Shown one piece after another: positions 51,739-63,421 of a DNA stretch of 64,000 nucleotides. Every line of letters starts with the position of its first letter. Positions within the stretch are counted from its first letter, which is position 1. The translations under genes were made by a program, and so were the position numbers. The notes beneath the pieces were generated by a model. The model was not told the DNA's origin, searched no databases, and saw only the letters and a list, made by a program, of their open reading frames with translations. Source of the DNA: Albifimbria verrucaria (lineage: Eukaryota; Ascomycota; Sordariomycetes; Hypocreales; Stachybotryaceae); contig JAHREC010000030.1 of NCBI GenBank assembly GCA_020081605.1, positions 1,178,001-1,242,000 on the forward strand. Direction: 5' to 3'.

Positions 51739-52636
51739 TCAACATTGTCCACTGGCCGGGACATTATGCCATTCTGCGAATGGATCATCACACGCATCAG
51801 TCTTCCTCACATACTCCACACTTCCCTGTACCTTCTTGGAGTATTGAGGGCCGTAAATCTGTTCAATAAATGTAAAAATCAAGTCGATTCCTGACGTGAC
51901 CTATACAACATGTTAGAACTCTCCGTTATTCTGTTTAATGAAGATCACATACTCCTGATGATGTCCAGATGTTACCATCAACCACCCAGCGGGCAGGAGA
52001 AACCCAGTTGACTTTGGGTGTTCTTGGTGTTATAACAGACCAAGCAGCCTTATTTGTGGTCGCTCGCTTCCCGTCAAGTACCCCGGCTTCGGCTGCGATA
52101 GCTGCACCTGTGCATGTGGTGATAAGGTACTTGAGGTTTGGATACACCTTACGGACAAATTCTGCACTAGCAGATTCGTTGCCAAACATGAGCGCGGAGC
52201 CGCCTGGTACAAGGAGAACCTCAATGTCTGAAGGTGCAGTATCGAATGTATGGGTTGGGTTTATGGAAAATTTGAAGGTGGAGTTTTGAACGTTGGCCGC
52301 ATCAGAGACAGGCCGAACCCACGCAGGATCTATGGTCTTTGACAGCAACGAAAGATTGATCTGTGTGGCAAAGGCAAGATAGAAGAGAGGATCAAGCACG
52401 CCAAAAACATCGATGGTATCGAATGAGTTGAAGAGAACAACACCCCAGTTCCTAGGCGGGGCCTCTTAGAATCATTTAGTGAATGTTCGATGTAAGGATG
52501 ACATAGTAATCTAGACTGCATAGGAAAGTAGTCTATGTATTCACTAACCTCGATAATGATGCTCTGTGGTTGATGGGCTAGCAGCAGCAGCAGCCGTAGC
52601 CACAGCATAGAGGAAAGTCACGGAAGACAGCTTCAT
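51739..52636 (-). CDS. Secreted DJ-1/PfpI family protein
   Basis: The signal peptide is MKLSSVTFLYAVATAAAAAS. After a first intron (GTTAGT to TTCTAAG) comes the DJ-1/PfpI fold: WGVVLFNSFDTIDVFG, SDIEVLLVPGGSA, the nucleophile elbow TTCTGAAIAAEAGVLDGK with the reactive Cys, and WVVDGNIWTSSG. The second intron is 51901..51952, after which the frame continues VTSGIDLIFTFIEQIYG to a stop at 51739-51741. The frame is intact. Related fungal proteins are called ThiJ/PfpI or isonitrile-hydratase-like. The reaction here is unknown; secretion is inferred from the leader. Confidence 0.85.
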
Positions 52637-54259
52637 GGCGACAAAGAATTAACAGTAAACCGCCCTGTTCTATTGTAGAAATTTAGACTCAGCTAGCTTA
52701 CATGGAAGGGATGACGGGAGATATATATACGTATAAGCTAATACGAGATCGAAGAAATACGAGTCCGAAGAAGGCAAATCGGCATGGTTAGCCTAGAGGA
52801 CAAGGATTATGGGTGAGAAACACCCTATTCGCAACAATTGCTTATGCGATTCCCATTCCATCTGAGCAAGTTACGCGACGCCTCGCAAACTAGCCTATGA
52901 AGACACGACGATTCTCGCTACAGCCATGTTCCAATTTATAAGTGGTTTGTGAAATCATCAAAAGTCTCCACCTGCTTTTCTTAAGGAATTAAGCAGGGGC
53001 ACGCTTAAACCCAACGTAAGATTCGTGCAATCCTTTAAACATTTAAAATCGAGGGCTCCTGTCATTCACCAAGCTGACAGACCGGCCATGGTTTCCAGCA
53101 TGCATCAATACACCATCACACAGCGAATCCCAGCCACGAGGAATCACTCTCGTCGGGGTTTGAGAATATGACAAACGCAAGTAGGCAACGCAACTGCAGG
53201 CATTGTCAGAGAACTCATGTTGTTCATAAAGTAAGGAATTTTCTCAGCAACACGCCATCAGGTCATCAACCAATTCATAAAAGTACTCGTGGTGTCATGG
53301 CTCCTCTCTTCAAAAATTTATGTTCATCGGAGCTGACTAGATCTGACCCAGGATATGTCATGGGTTGTTGGATCCGCGGTAAGTCCCGTGACATGAACCA
53401 ACCAACACGTGTGCTTATGACAGCAAGTCCAACGTCAAGGCCTAATTGCGGCCGATAGTCGTCATATCACATGTCTCATAAGCCTATTTAGTGTTCCTGT
53501 TCCACTCAATAGATCCGTACCGGTGACTGACTCTCTTTTATACAAGGTTTCAAAAGGCCTTGTTTCCTAGCATGTCGTTAGGCGCCCAAGGGCAGTTTTG
53601 GATCCCTTCGTTCAAGCACAGCAGTGCCTAGGCTGCTGGGCCGATTACCCTGAGTAATTGAGTCGGATGCCGTATCTACAAATACCGAACTGATTAGGCA
53701 TCTGTCTAATTATTTGCGGTATTCTCGTCAACTGCACTTGCCGATATGTTGACCGAAATGTGGTGGGTTAAGCCCATCAACTGGTCCTTAGCTTACCCAC
53801 CCTAGCCAGTCGAGAGATGTTCGATAAGGCTGGTAGCGCTAAAACGCCTGGCCAGCTTAGCAGTGCCTGGGTGAAGGTGCACGGGATTTCTCAGTAGCAT
53901 AGAAATAACTGTTCTCCAAGCACCCATCACATATAAGGATGATCTCGAGGGTACTTGGACAGATATTGAGGTCTGAATGGCAACACAACATCACACAGAA
54001 GGTCAGGCCAAACCCGGTCTCAGCCCTGCATCAATCAATATGCTAATTGCGCGATTGCACTAAAAGTTACATAAGCAAACTCAGTCTGGCTACCTGAATT
54101 AAGAGGCAGGACCGTGCGTGTTCTTTGTCCGCCTGCTGCGGACTTTGCAGGAAACTGCGGATTTTATTCAGCTCAACTCGCGCAGCGTAAGACAACCGTA
54201 TCACCTATCTGAGGGAACAGTTCATCTTCAAGTTCGCTCCAACTCATCCTCATCTTAAT
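52637..54259. other. Intergenic, divergent promoter region
   Basis: 1.6 kb between the DJ-1 gene and the SDR gene, read divergently. No protein-like frame recognised. Confidence 0.4.
52720..52735 (-). promoter_or_regulatory. TATA-like element of the DJ-1/PfpI gene
   Basis: An ATATATAT stretch lies about 90 bp upstream of the start codon, a plausible TATA position. Short AT motifs are common in this sequence. Confidence 0.3.
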
Positions 54260-55114
54260 ATGGCTACCAGAACCCTCGTAGTTGGTGGCACTGGAGGCAT
54301 TGGCTATGCCGTAGCCTGCCGCATTGCCTCCGAAGCCCCTCCCTCTTCCTCAATCATCATCAGTGGTCGCAACAAGCCAGACAACATGCCCCATGCGAAT
54401 ATGGAATTCCGTCAGCTGGACGCGTCTTCCATGCGCGCCATTAAGCAGTACACGGATCAATTGAAAGCTTCAACAGAAAAACTTGATCTGCTCATTCTGA
54501 GCCAGGGCATACTCACCACCGCCGGCAGGACAGAGACAGACGAAGGTATTGACCGCAAGATGGCACTGCATTACTATGGAAGGCAATTGTTGATCCGAGA
54601 GCTACAACCTGTGTTGAAGGACAATGCCAAAGTCGTTACAGTTCTGGACGGGACGGGTGGAAACCCTGATAAGCTGAACTGGGATGACCTTGAGTTGAAG
54701 AAAACATACAGCCTTGGTACCGCCGCAAAACATTGTATCTCGATGAACGATGCCATGGTGCAGCACTTCGCCGAGCAGCAAAAGGTCACAGGGTCTGGGC
54801 ACCGCCACTATGTGCACTCGTTCCCAGGAATTGTCCGAACTGGCATTGCCAGTGGTCTTCCTTGGTACCTGCGTCCTGGGGCTAATGTTCTTAGCTTGGC
54901 TATCGGCATCTCCTCCAATGAGTGTGCAGAATATCTGCTGAAGGGAATGAATGAGGCTGCGGCAGCAGCAGAGAAGGAAGGAAGGTTCTTCAGCTTTATC
55001 GATTCCCGGGGCAAGGTGGTGCCTAATAAGCCTGTGTGGACTGGTGAGCAATTGAAAAAGGTCGCGGAGCACACTTGGAAAGTTGTTGATGGTGCTATCA
55101 ACAGTGCAGCCTGA
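54260..55114 (+). CDS. Short-chain dehydrogenase/reductase
   Basis: 284 residues in a single exon with an intact frame. The N-terminal Rossmann motif is TLVVGGTGGIGYAVA. A second strand ends IIISGRN, then come MEFRQLDASS and LDLLILSQGIL (in place of the NAG motif). The region YSLGTAAKHC lies where the Tyr-Lys pair would be, and SFPGIVRTGIAS follows. No signal peptide. A classical-type SDR using NAD(P)H. The substrate is unknown; the weak YxxxK match leaves the active site uncertain. Start at MATRTLVVGG. Confidence 0.9.
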   Translation: MATRTLVVGGTGGIGYAVACRIASEAPPSSSIIISGRNKPDNMPHANMEFRQLDASSMRAIKQYTDQLKASTEKLDLLILSQGILTTAGRTETDEGIDRKMALHYYGRQLLIRELQPVLKDNAKVVTVLDGTGGNPDKLNWDDLELKKTYSLGTAAKHCISMNDAMVQHFAEQQKVTGSGHRHYVHSFPGIVRTGIASGLPWYLRPGANVLSLAIGISSNECAEYLLKGMNEAAAAAEKEGRFFSFIDSRGKVVPNKPVWTGEQLKKVAEHTWKVVDGAINSAA

Positions 55115-55612
55115 AGGGCGCCTCGGTTGGAGCCCCGGGTATTGAACTACCCTGTCGCACGGTTTGTAATATTCTTTCACCGATACCTTCAGGAGTCATT
55201 ACTATGTATCCAGTCGCAATGATTCCACTGTGCCAGTATGCAGGAAGCCACGTGATAAACATGGTGATGACTTCATGCAGTCCCTCACATCCAGAGCCAC
55301 CACACCTTTAGTCAAGTTCTGGCGAGCAAGTTACGGCTCGTCCCTTTTGTTACATGCGCTTTTCGGATTATAATTCCCTTCCACTTCTATTGAAGACTGG
55401 ACTACAACTCGGGCCATCTCTTCCCGAGGGCCCTCGATTCTCCATCGCCATGCAGCGTGGGGCCCCGCATTCGCATCGATCGCTCTACTGCACCGAGCCT
55501 TGTTAGGCCCATAGGCCGAGATGGGTGAGTCTTTATATACTAATCCTATGGCTCCAAAGCCTGCTAGAATGGAGTGTCAATAAGGCGTGTTCTTCGTGAG
55601 TCTCTGTTCATC
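55115..55612. other. Intergenic with TATA-like element
   Basis: It holds the promoter of the PL4-like lyase. TTTATATA lies near 55532, about 80 bp upstream of the start. Confidence 0.4.
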
Positions 55613-57602
55613 ATGGCTCCCTTTGTTGGTGGGCTTGTGCTGTTCGCTTCATTCCTTGCTTCCACGACAGCTGCTCTAACTGCACGAGAAAATGCCACCC
55701 ACTTCACGGTGTTCAATGACCGCTTTGGGGTTGCTTTGGCCAAATCGAGCGGGCATATAGTCGATGCCACGTTAGATGGTCAAGACTTGCTCGGACCACA
55801 AAGCGGCAATTCAGGCAAAGGTCCATATCTAGACTGTTCCTGCACCCCTTCAGGCTTCTGGACCCCTGGTTCCACGGCACGTCTGCAGCTCATCAAGGGA
55901 ACAGACTCTACAGGCACCGATTATGCAGGGCTTGTTATGTCAGACACCTTCCAGCCGACTAATCAGACATTGTCGCAATATTTCTTCCTCCGAGATGGTG
56001 AAACTGGGTTGCATGCCTTCTCACGTCTGACTTATTTCAACGCATCAACCCCTCGGCTTCGCGATTTGGGTGAAATGCGTACGCTCTTCCGGCCAAACAC
56101 TCCACTCTGGACGCACTTTTCGACAAACAAGGATAACTTCGGGCCATTCCCATCAAAGGATGCAAGTTCGAAAGCTCTCACGGTTCAGGACGCTACAACC
56201 TATCTGGGAAGCTCCAAAATGACCCATACGTAACCCAGTACTCTGATTACTTTACGAAATATACACTAGCGGAAAGCTGGCGAAACCATGATGTACATGG
56301 CCAGTACAGCGATGGCTCAACCAGCCAAGACGGTAGCACATTCGGTGCCTGGCTAGTTCACAACACCCGCGAGACGTACTACGGTGGTCCATTGCATTCT
56401 GATCTTGTCGTGGATGGCATTGTCTACAATTACATGGTTGCCGGCCATCATGGCGCGCCTGTGCCCAATATCACGCATGGCTTCGACCGAACCTGGGGCC
56501 CTCAATACTACTACTTCAACAAGGGTGGACCAGAAACCTCGTTGGACGAATTGAGAGCCGATGCTTCTCAATACGCGGATTCAGAGTGGAATGCAGAATT
56601 TTATGATAGCATTGCACAGCATGTGCCAAACTTTGTTCCATCAACTCGGCGTGTCACATTTGAAGGGAAGGTTGACCTGCCAAAGGGATCGAAGAGACCC
56701 ATCATCGTGTTGTCGGAGAATAAGCAAGACTTTCAACTCAATGTGTTCAACACAAGCTCACTGCAATACTGGGCTGAAATTGACGCATCGGGTACTTACA
56801 GAATTCCCCGTGTGGTACACGGAACATACCGAGTTACCATTTATGCGGATGGCATTTTTGGATGGTTCATCCAGGACGATGTCAAGATCTCGAACTGCCA
56901 CAAAGGCCAAGATTTTTCCTGGAGCGAGGAATCGTCCGGCACTGAGATCTGGAGAATTGGTATTCCGGATAAGTCCGCCGGCGAATATCGTCACGGTTAT
57001 GCTCCAGACACATCAAAGTCGTTGCAGCCAGAGCAGTACAGAATCTACTGGGCACAATACGACTATCCCAAGGAGTTCCCGGATGGTGTTAAATTCCACG
57101 TTGGTCAAAGCTCTGAGGCCCAAGATCTCAATTACATACACTGGTCATTTTTCCTTCCAAAGCAAACCACCTTCGATCTGAGCCTTACTATGAGAACGTG
57201 AACAACTGGACTGTTACGTTTGATCTCGAAAAGGAGCAACTTGGAGATGCATCCACGGCTACATTCACTGTACAGATTGCCGGAACAAAGACAGCCAATG
57301 GCAACAACAAATGGGCACTATTGGATCACCCATACAGCAACCTCCCATGGACTGTCAACGTTAATGGTTTGTATGAAGAGACTTGGAAAATTCCATACTG
57401 GAGAAGTGGTTCATGTGGTGTGAGAAGCGCCGTTGCGTGTCAGAACATCGAGCACAAGTTTGCTTTCCCTACATCTAACCTGAAGGAGGGTGTAAATGAA
57501 TTCATCCTGAGTCTTCCATTCAACGCCAGCAGTATAGAGACCGCTTTGTTACCTGAGGCATTGTATGTGCAGTATGATGCGCTGCGGTTGGAGATTGCAT
57601 AA
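55613..57602 (+). CDS. Secreted rhamnogalacturonan lyase (PL4-like)
   Basis: About 660 residues with signal peptide (LVLFASFLASTTAA). The N-terminal catalytic region includes FTVFNDRFGVALAK, FFLRDGETGLHAFSRL, GEMRTLFRPN, AGHHGAPVPNITHGFDRTWG and FNKGG. A middle fibronectin-like domain with GTYRIPRVVHGTYRVTIYAD follows. The C-terminal jelly-roll contains NVNNWTVTFDL, YRSGSCGVRSA-type sequence (seen as YWRSGSCGVRSAVACQNIEH) and YVQYDALRLEIA. This three-domain order is that of family 4 rhamnogalacturonan lyases. Two missing bases, at GGG 56206-56208 and TT 57185-57186, interrupt the frame. It cleaves the rhamnogalacturonan-I backbone by beta-elimination outside the cell and would work with the GH28 at 47.2 kb. 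Confidence 0.88.
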
Positions 57603-58025
57603 GCTTGGTTACTGTCGAATATCTAGGACACGAGTTATAGCGAATTTTGGAAACACTTGTGGCGGATACTTCATCTGATCTAACGGTGCGAGAGTAGAGT
57701 AACACGCTTAAGGGCACATGTTGATGAAAATGACCTGAATAAAGTGAAAACCTATATTTTCTCTACATATTTCCTAACAGATCTCAGAGACGAACGATCA
57801 CATCCAGTACATAAATCTCAGAGCTATCCTAGTTAGAAGGCTTAAAACACTTCATTCGGTGGTAGTTTCCATACTCGAGCATCGCTCATGACTTTATATA
57901 ACATCGAGATCATTGAACGACTTAGGACAAGTTTTATGATTTAGTTACATAAGGCATGTATACACAAATGACTTTACGCGCTGTCTGAAGATGCATGTCA
58001 TACTTGGTATCGTAGTTCTAGTAGC
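57603..58025. other. Intergenic, convergent gap
   Basis: 3' flanks of the lyase and the small secreted protein. No gene seen. Confidence 0.4.
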
Positions 58026-58468
58026 CTAAGCTGTAGAACAATTAGAAGGGTAACCGCCGGTTTCTTGTTTCGCAACGCCCTGCCCGCTGCAGAATGTGTA
58101 AAGGTCGGATGAGACGCTGTAGACAAAGCTGAGGCTGCCCACTCCTTGTATAAAAGTCTAATAATAACAATTAACTTCCATTCTAAACGTGTAATGATGT
58201 TGGTGTACGATAGACATAGGGACCTTACGCTGTAGAGAGGGTCCTTCAAGCTGCTACAAGCAGCCGTTGTCGCAATGTTGTTGGCGTGAGGTTCTATCAT
58301 CGATCGTGGGCCGTCGACCACAGCATTCTTTACTTCATTCCCAGAAGCAGTGGCAGTTTCTGTCTCGCTGGTGAAGCAGGTGACCGACTGTGGAAAGTTG
58401 GCAAAGTTTGCGGCAGCCGCTACACCGCCGAATGCGACGAGGCTGAAGATTGTGGATATAAACTTCAT
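58026..58468 (-). CDS. Small secreted four-cysteine protein
   Basis: About 123 residues with a signal peptide (MKFISTIFSLVAFGGVAAA). One intron, 58158..58228 (GTAAGG to ATTATTAG), gives an intact frame. The mature part has exactly four cysteines, in VTCFTS, TAACSSL, YTFCSGQ and SNCSTA. The family is not recognised. Size, secretion and paired Cys fit a candidate effector or small wall protein. The exon-intron model is supported by signals at both borders. Confidence 0.75.
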
Positions 58469-59641
58469 GATTTTGCAGTTAACTTGTCTTTTGAGTGCTC
58501 AATACTGCCAAATGCTCTGATAGCGCCGAGATTATGTAGGGTGTGGAAGGGTTTATGTACCTACTCTCAAAGCAAGGACGGATCGGTCTGGGCCACTACG
58601 AATCCACTAAACAGGAGAACTACTGTGATTTACTCCATAGATTGGTCATATGATGGCTAAGCCACTCCTCCATACCAAGATCGGATGAAGATGTAGCCGT
58701 TCCTTCGGGCAGCATCCATTTGCAGGTTTCGAGGACTCCTAATGATAGCCCCGAAATGTTCCTGTTTTTAGAGCCTTAATCTCGGAGTATTGCCGAACGT
58801 TGAAAGTTGATTGGTGGGAGTTGCTAAAGCAATTCTCTAAAGTTTGAACCAAGAATTTCCAATCAATTGAAAGCATTTAGTAAATTGCCGGAGCCAGGGG
58901 TTAGGCAAGCATCGTGATCTTTTTAGTCTAGGCCTCGGCCTAACTACATGTGCCTGTTGGTAGGTGTAGTATCGCATTCACAGGTTAGGCGAGAGCCTTG
59001 ACCAAGAACCACAAACAGCTAATTTTTAATTCAACACGTTGCTAATTCAAATGGCCTTGTCTCACGTTGGGTTCTAGCGGCGGCGGTGTGGTTTAGACAC
59101 CTGTTGGTAGTTCGCAATCAAGTTTTTGAAACTGGCTAGTTGGCCATGACTAATGACAGTAGAATGATTCTAAAGATCATGCAGACCAAGTTACAAGATA
59201 CATTTTTAAGCTATATATCTATTTCGATGATCTGTGAAAACTGATACACTGCAAACAGCGGTTCAATTCTCGTGGTAAGCTTCAAAGCCCTTGTGAGATT
59301 GTACGAAAAATGAAGGAGGTGACTGGACCTAGTGTCCGAATCGGAACAGTGGTCGCAGGAGTAGCAGAACAGATGTGAGCAATAGAAAAAAATTGTGCTA
59401 GTTATAGCCCTTTGAGTTTGATATAAAAGTCGATTGGATCACGCGGTATCCATTCCATCTCCCTCCCTTTAGACATAAATTGAATAGCAATTGACATCTG
59501 CCGGGTCAAATCGGTTCAAGTTGTATTCTTCTGGGTAGTTAAAATGTACTATTGACGAAAAAATATAATATACATATACTTCAATTCCAACGCTAAGTCT
59601 AACAGTTTTATTCTCTTAGGTCCTAAACCCATGCCCTTTCA
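58469..59641. other. Intergenic, 1.2 kb
   Basis: AT-rich upstream region of the small secreted gene and 3' flank of the next gene. No supported gene. Confidence 0.4.
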
Positions 59642-61184
59642 TCAGTTGACAATGCGAATGCCCTCGGAGAACTTTGTTTGCTTGATGTTCATTGCTGCAA
59701 GCGATGTTGCTGCTGTTGTGTTCTTGTAAATATAGATGTCGCTAAGCGTCACGCGCTTTACCATGGCGGTTGAGTTGAACCCTTGAATGTATCCATCTTT
59801 CGAGCCAATTTTTCGTACTTTGATATTCCTAAGAGTGACATCCTCAACAGGTCCGACACCACTGCCGCCTCCATTGGCAATATGTATAGCCAGCCAGGTA
59901 GCGCGCCCGCCGGGTGCGCCGTGAAGACCCTCAATGATGATGTTTTCGAAGAGAATATTCTTGGCGACATTGGAGCCGAACTGATGATGGATACCAATCC
60001 CGACACCGCCCTTGTAGACAACGCTATTGCGGATTCTAATATTATCTTGTAGTTGGTGTACACCTGCACCGACTTTGTATCCATAACATAAAGTCCAAGC
60101 GAGACAGTCCTCGAAGAGCACATCATGCTGTTGACGTGGGGCGTAGGGAAATGGAACTGTAGTCCCAACCTTGGACTGCCAGGTCTTTGTCGAGAAACTG
60201 TCGTCGTTGGCGATAGCTATAGCTCGTCGTACTCTGACGTGTTTGGACTCCACAATATCGATTCCATCATTCTGCGTCACATCAAAGCGATCGAGAATCT
60301 TGATGTTGGTCAAAGTTACGTTCTCGCTTTGAATGGGCACCACAGCCCAGAACGAGCTATCTCGAACCAAGATTCCATCAGCGAGGAAATTGGTCGTTCC
60401 CACAGGCACCAAGAGTTCGGCCATGTATTTGTTGTTTCGAGTATTGTATCCATTGCCATCAATAGTACCACGGCCAAAGACTTTGATATCGGTTGAGTCA
60501 AACTCTGTTTGGATCCACCATGTACCATCATGTAGATCCCCTTGTGGTAGAGAGTTTTATAGTCCTTGGGGTTGCCCGTAAATCGTAAGACTGAGCCGCC
60601 AGCAAGATAGAGGGACGTCTGGGAGCGAATCATAAGATTCCCAACTAGATACAGGCCAGCCGGTACATATACAATACTTCCAGGTTTTTGCCTGCGGCAT
60701 CTAAAGCGGCCTGGATGCCCTTGGTGATTGATGCCCCGGAATTATCCGCTCCATAGTCGAGTACGTTAAATATGCCAGCACCTTTGCTCTTTGGAACATT
60801 CTTCTCCTTCGGGTCAGCCATTACGACAAACTCCTTCATGTTGTTGATCTTGATAATCAGGTAATGCGCTTTCTTGACAGTGAACACCAGCTCATTTCCT
60901 TCAACTTTAGCCTTGATAGGTACGTTCTCTGGGGAAATCGTGTATGATTTTATAGATTTCTGGGTCATCGCTTTGATTCGAATCTCATTGTTGACGTTTT
61001 CATCCATAGAGAAGTGGACATAGTCGTATCGAGCATAGTTGACGGTGTACATGTGGTCACCGTTGACTCGAAGACTAAAATGTGGTGACTTCTTGTAAAG
61101 GGCAGGCCGTGGATAGCTAACACCATCGCTAAGAACCGCCACTATCAAGAGAGACAGTACGCTGATGATGCTGCGTAACTGCAT
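59642..61184 (-). CDS. Secreted beta-helix (pectin-lyase-fold) glycoside hydrolase-like protein
   Basis: The signal peptide (MQLRSIISVLSLLIVAVLSD) is followed by a beta-sandwich-like N-terminal domain (about residues 25-130, RVNGDHMYTVNYARYDYVHF). A right-handed beta-helix starts at GIFNVLDYGADNSG. Helix features: VPAGLYLVGNLMIRSQTSLY, FGRGTIDGNGYNTRNN, then DVTQNDGIDIVESKHVRVRR and ANDDSFSTKTW, which resemble the NDG and DD catalytic motifs of GH28 and relatives (such as GH49). Two missing bases, at CCCC 60538-60541 and CC 60680-60681, split the frame. The exact family is uncertain. It is probably a polysaccharide-acting enzyme. Confidence 0.8.
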
Positions 61185-62010
61185 TGTGAAGAAATAAGGG
61201 TCGAAAGTATCTCTGGGTGTGCAATGATGCAGTCGATCGAAGTGTGAAAGGAAACAGGTTCAGGTTTGCCATTTTAATATGATACTCAAATCACTTGATA
61301 CATCCTTGTCAGTCAACGATTGCCGGGCCCGAATCCTTCACTTCTCCACAGCATCTCGGCTATATACCTTGCCTTGGAAGCCTTTGCAGTGTTGCGCCAT
61401 GATTATTTACAGACACTGCAAGCCACAAATAGTCTTCGCTTAAATGAACATAAGGCCAACACGGGCTTTTTGCCTTTGATCTCTGAGCCAAGGACATAAA
61501 GGGGGATAAAAGGTGGGCCTGGGTTGGGGTATTGCAAGGTGTGGGATATTGCATTGGGGGCGGTTTGGTTGAATGTGACCACGGATAGGCTATTGGCGTA
61601 TGGCGGCCATAAAGTGTCTCAATCCTTGAGGCGCAGCCCAATGATTTTCATTTGTTTAAGAAGGTATTGCCGCAATGCCATTATGGAGCAAATTCATATC
61701 CATGAGACTAAATATAGCTCAGATGTGCATCACTCACAGTCTATGATGGAACGTATCATGATAGCAACCAGTGTTCGACTGAGATAGGCTTTCACATGAG
61801 ACGCCCAGACATTAGGAACTATTCTCAAGGTAAGGATTCTAGGTGACTACGAGAAGGCGATACTAAAGGAAGTAGGGAGACCGAGATTTATGGCGGACAT
61901 TCTATTCGGATCTCGCTTGAGAATGTCGAGGAATTATCGGATTGATGAGGGAATTGATTACATGTATAATATAGATATTAATAAGCAACGAGCCTTCATA
62001 CAAAAGCACA
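61185..62010. other. Intergenic
   Basis: Promoter of the beta-helix gene plus AT-rich sequence before the tRNA. No gene seen. Confidence 0.4.
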
Positions 62011-62082
62011 TCCGATATGGTGTAGTGGCTAACATCGCTCGCTCTCACCGAGCAGCCCTGGGTTCGATTCCCAGTATCGGAG
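62011..62082 (+). tRNA. tRNA-Glu(CTC)
   Basis: A full cloverleaf fits. The acceptor TCCGATA pairs with TATCGGA, the anticodon stem GCTCG/CGAGC closes the loop CTCTCAC (anticodon CTC), and the T arm is CTGGG-TTCGATT-CCCAG. It is 72 nt with no intron. A Pol III-type T stretch (TTTTCTTTT) follows at once. Confidence 0.95.
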
Positions 62083-62764
62083 TTTTCTTTTGCATGTTTT
62101 TGTTTTTAACGACACTCACCTAGGCTATCCAGATTTTGTTGGAAGGTTGTAATTATTTTGCCCAATCTGCCTTTGTCTGCCTCATATTTTTCCTTCTTTC
62201 TTCGCTTTTTTCTTCTTCTTTTCCTTTGCTTACTTTGCCTCGGCTCTCCAAGTAGCACCATTAGTTAGAGCCATGCCGGTGATGCTCTCCAAGGCAACCT
62301 CAAAGAGGCCAGTCACAACATCAATCGCCCTTGCTCAAAATACAAGTATGGCCTTTCTACTATTTTTGCCTGTTTCTCTTTATTTAAATTAGTGACATTG
62401 ATGGACTTAAGCGTCGTGAGCTTCGGGTTTTCTCTTGAAGGTGCCCCATCCAGCGTTCGTCACTGATCACCCCGGTAGCTGCATATCTCGACACAACGTA
62501 AATATGCAAACTTTGCTCTGGGGACGTATCGTTCTGGTCTGGAGCATGTTAAACAAGCACATCAGCCTCATAACTGCGACGGATCTTATCGGCGGTGTTT
62601 CTATGAAACAGCGTCTCCTTGTGCTTGGACGAAGAGTTCTTGAACATCTCACAGGCCTTGGCTGCTTCGATATCCATCAGGCTATAACATTTGCTCAGCC
62701 AAATCACATTTGATGAGTACAGCCCACATAAACACAAGCTTGGGCTATGATACGATAGTCTACT
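62083..62764. other. Intergenic after tRNA, pyrimidine-rich
   Basis: Long C/T-rich tracts occur near 62190-62230. It holds the promoter of the acetyltransferase. No gene seen. Confidence 0.4.
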
Positions 62765-63260
62765 ATGGCTCTATGGCGGCAGATGTCTGAATTGGATGTT
62801 GATAGCCTACTTCATGTAGCTGATGTAATTCACCCAGGTTTACCAGAAAGCCGAGATATCTTCTTGGAACGTCTTAGGCTTTTCCCCAAGGCTGTCTGGT
62901 GCTGGTCAAGGACAACAAAATTGTCGGATATGCTATATCACACCCTATTCGCCAGCGTCAACTTCCAGCATTGGATACCCTACTGGGCCAAGTCTCGCTA
63001 GATGCAGACCAGTACTACATCCACGATGTAGCTATCCTCTCTGAGTTCCGGGGCATGGTCTTGCCGCTGAATGCGTCAACAAACTCCTCACAATCGCCGA
63101 GAACTTCCAATCGACATGTCTAGTATCTGTTTATGGTACAGCATCGTTCTGGGCTCGTTTCGGATTCGTACCGGACACGCCTGATGAAATGATGTTAGAG
63201 AAGCTGCGTGGGTACGGAGAAGATGCCACTTACCTGTCACGGCCAAGCAATGGCAGATGA
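62765..63260 (+). CDS. GNAT-family N-acetyltransferase
   Basis: About 165 residues. GNAT features: LVLVKDNKIVGYAISHP (strand 2-3 hairpin), YYIHDVAILSEFRG.GLA (the beta-4/alpha-3 acetyl-CoA pyrophosphate-binding loop, R-x-x-G-x-A) and YGTASFWARFGFVPD (C-terminal beta-5/alpha-4 with the Y-x-x-x-x-F-W-x-x-x-G-F form). Two missing bases, at GG 62890-62891 and near 63054, shift the frame; both restore the motifs. No signal peptide. The acceptor substrate is unknown. Start at MALWRQMSELDV; the stop is at 63258-63260. Confidence 0.82.
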
Positions 63261-63421
63261 CAGCTTAATGCATTGATGTAGATCTAGTTACTTTGATGAG
63301 AAGTAAAAAAATTACAGGTTCCGAAATAAATCCTGCGAATCAGGCTTGTAAAGGCGATCAATCCTCTTTGCAGGTCGTGGAGTTTTGGATTTATGCGGGA
63401 CACAACTCGGCACATATATCC

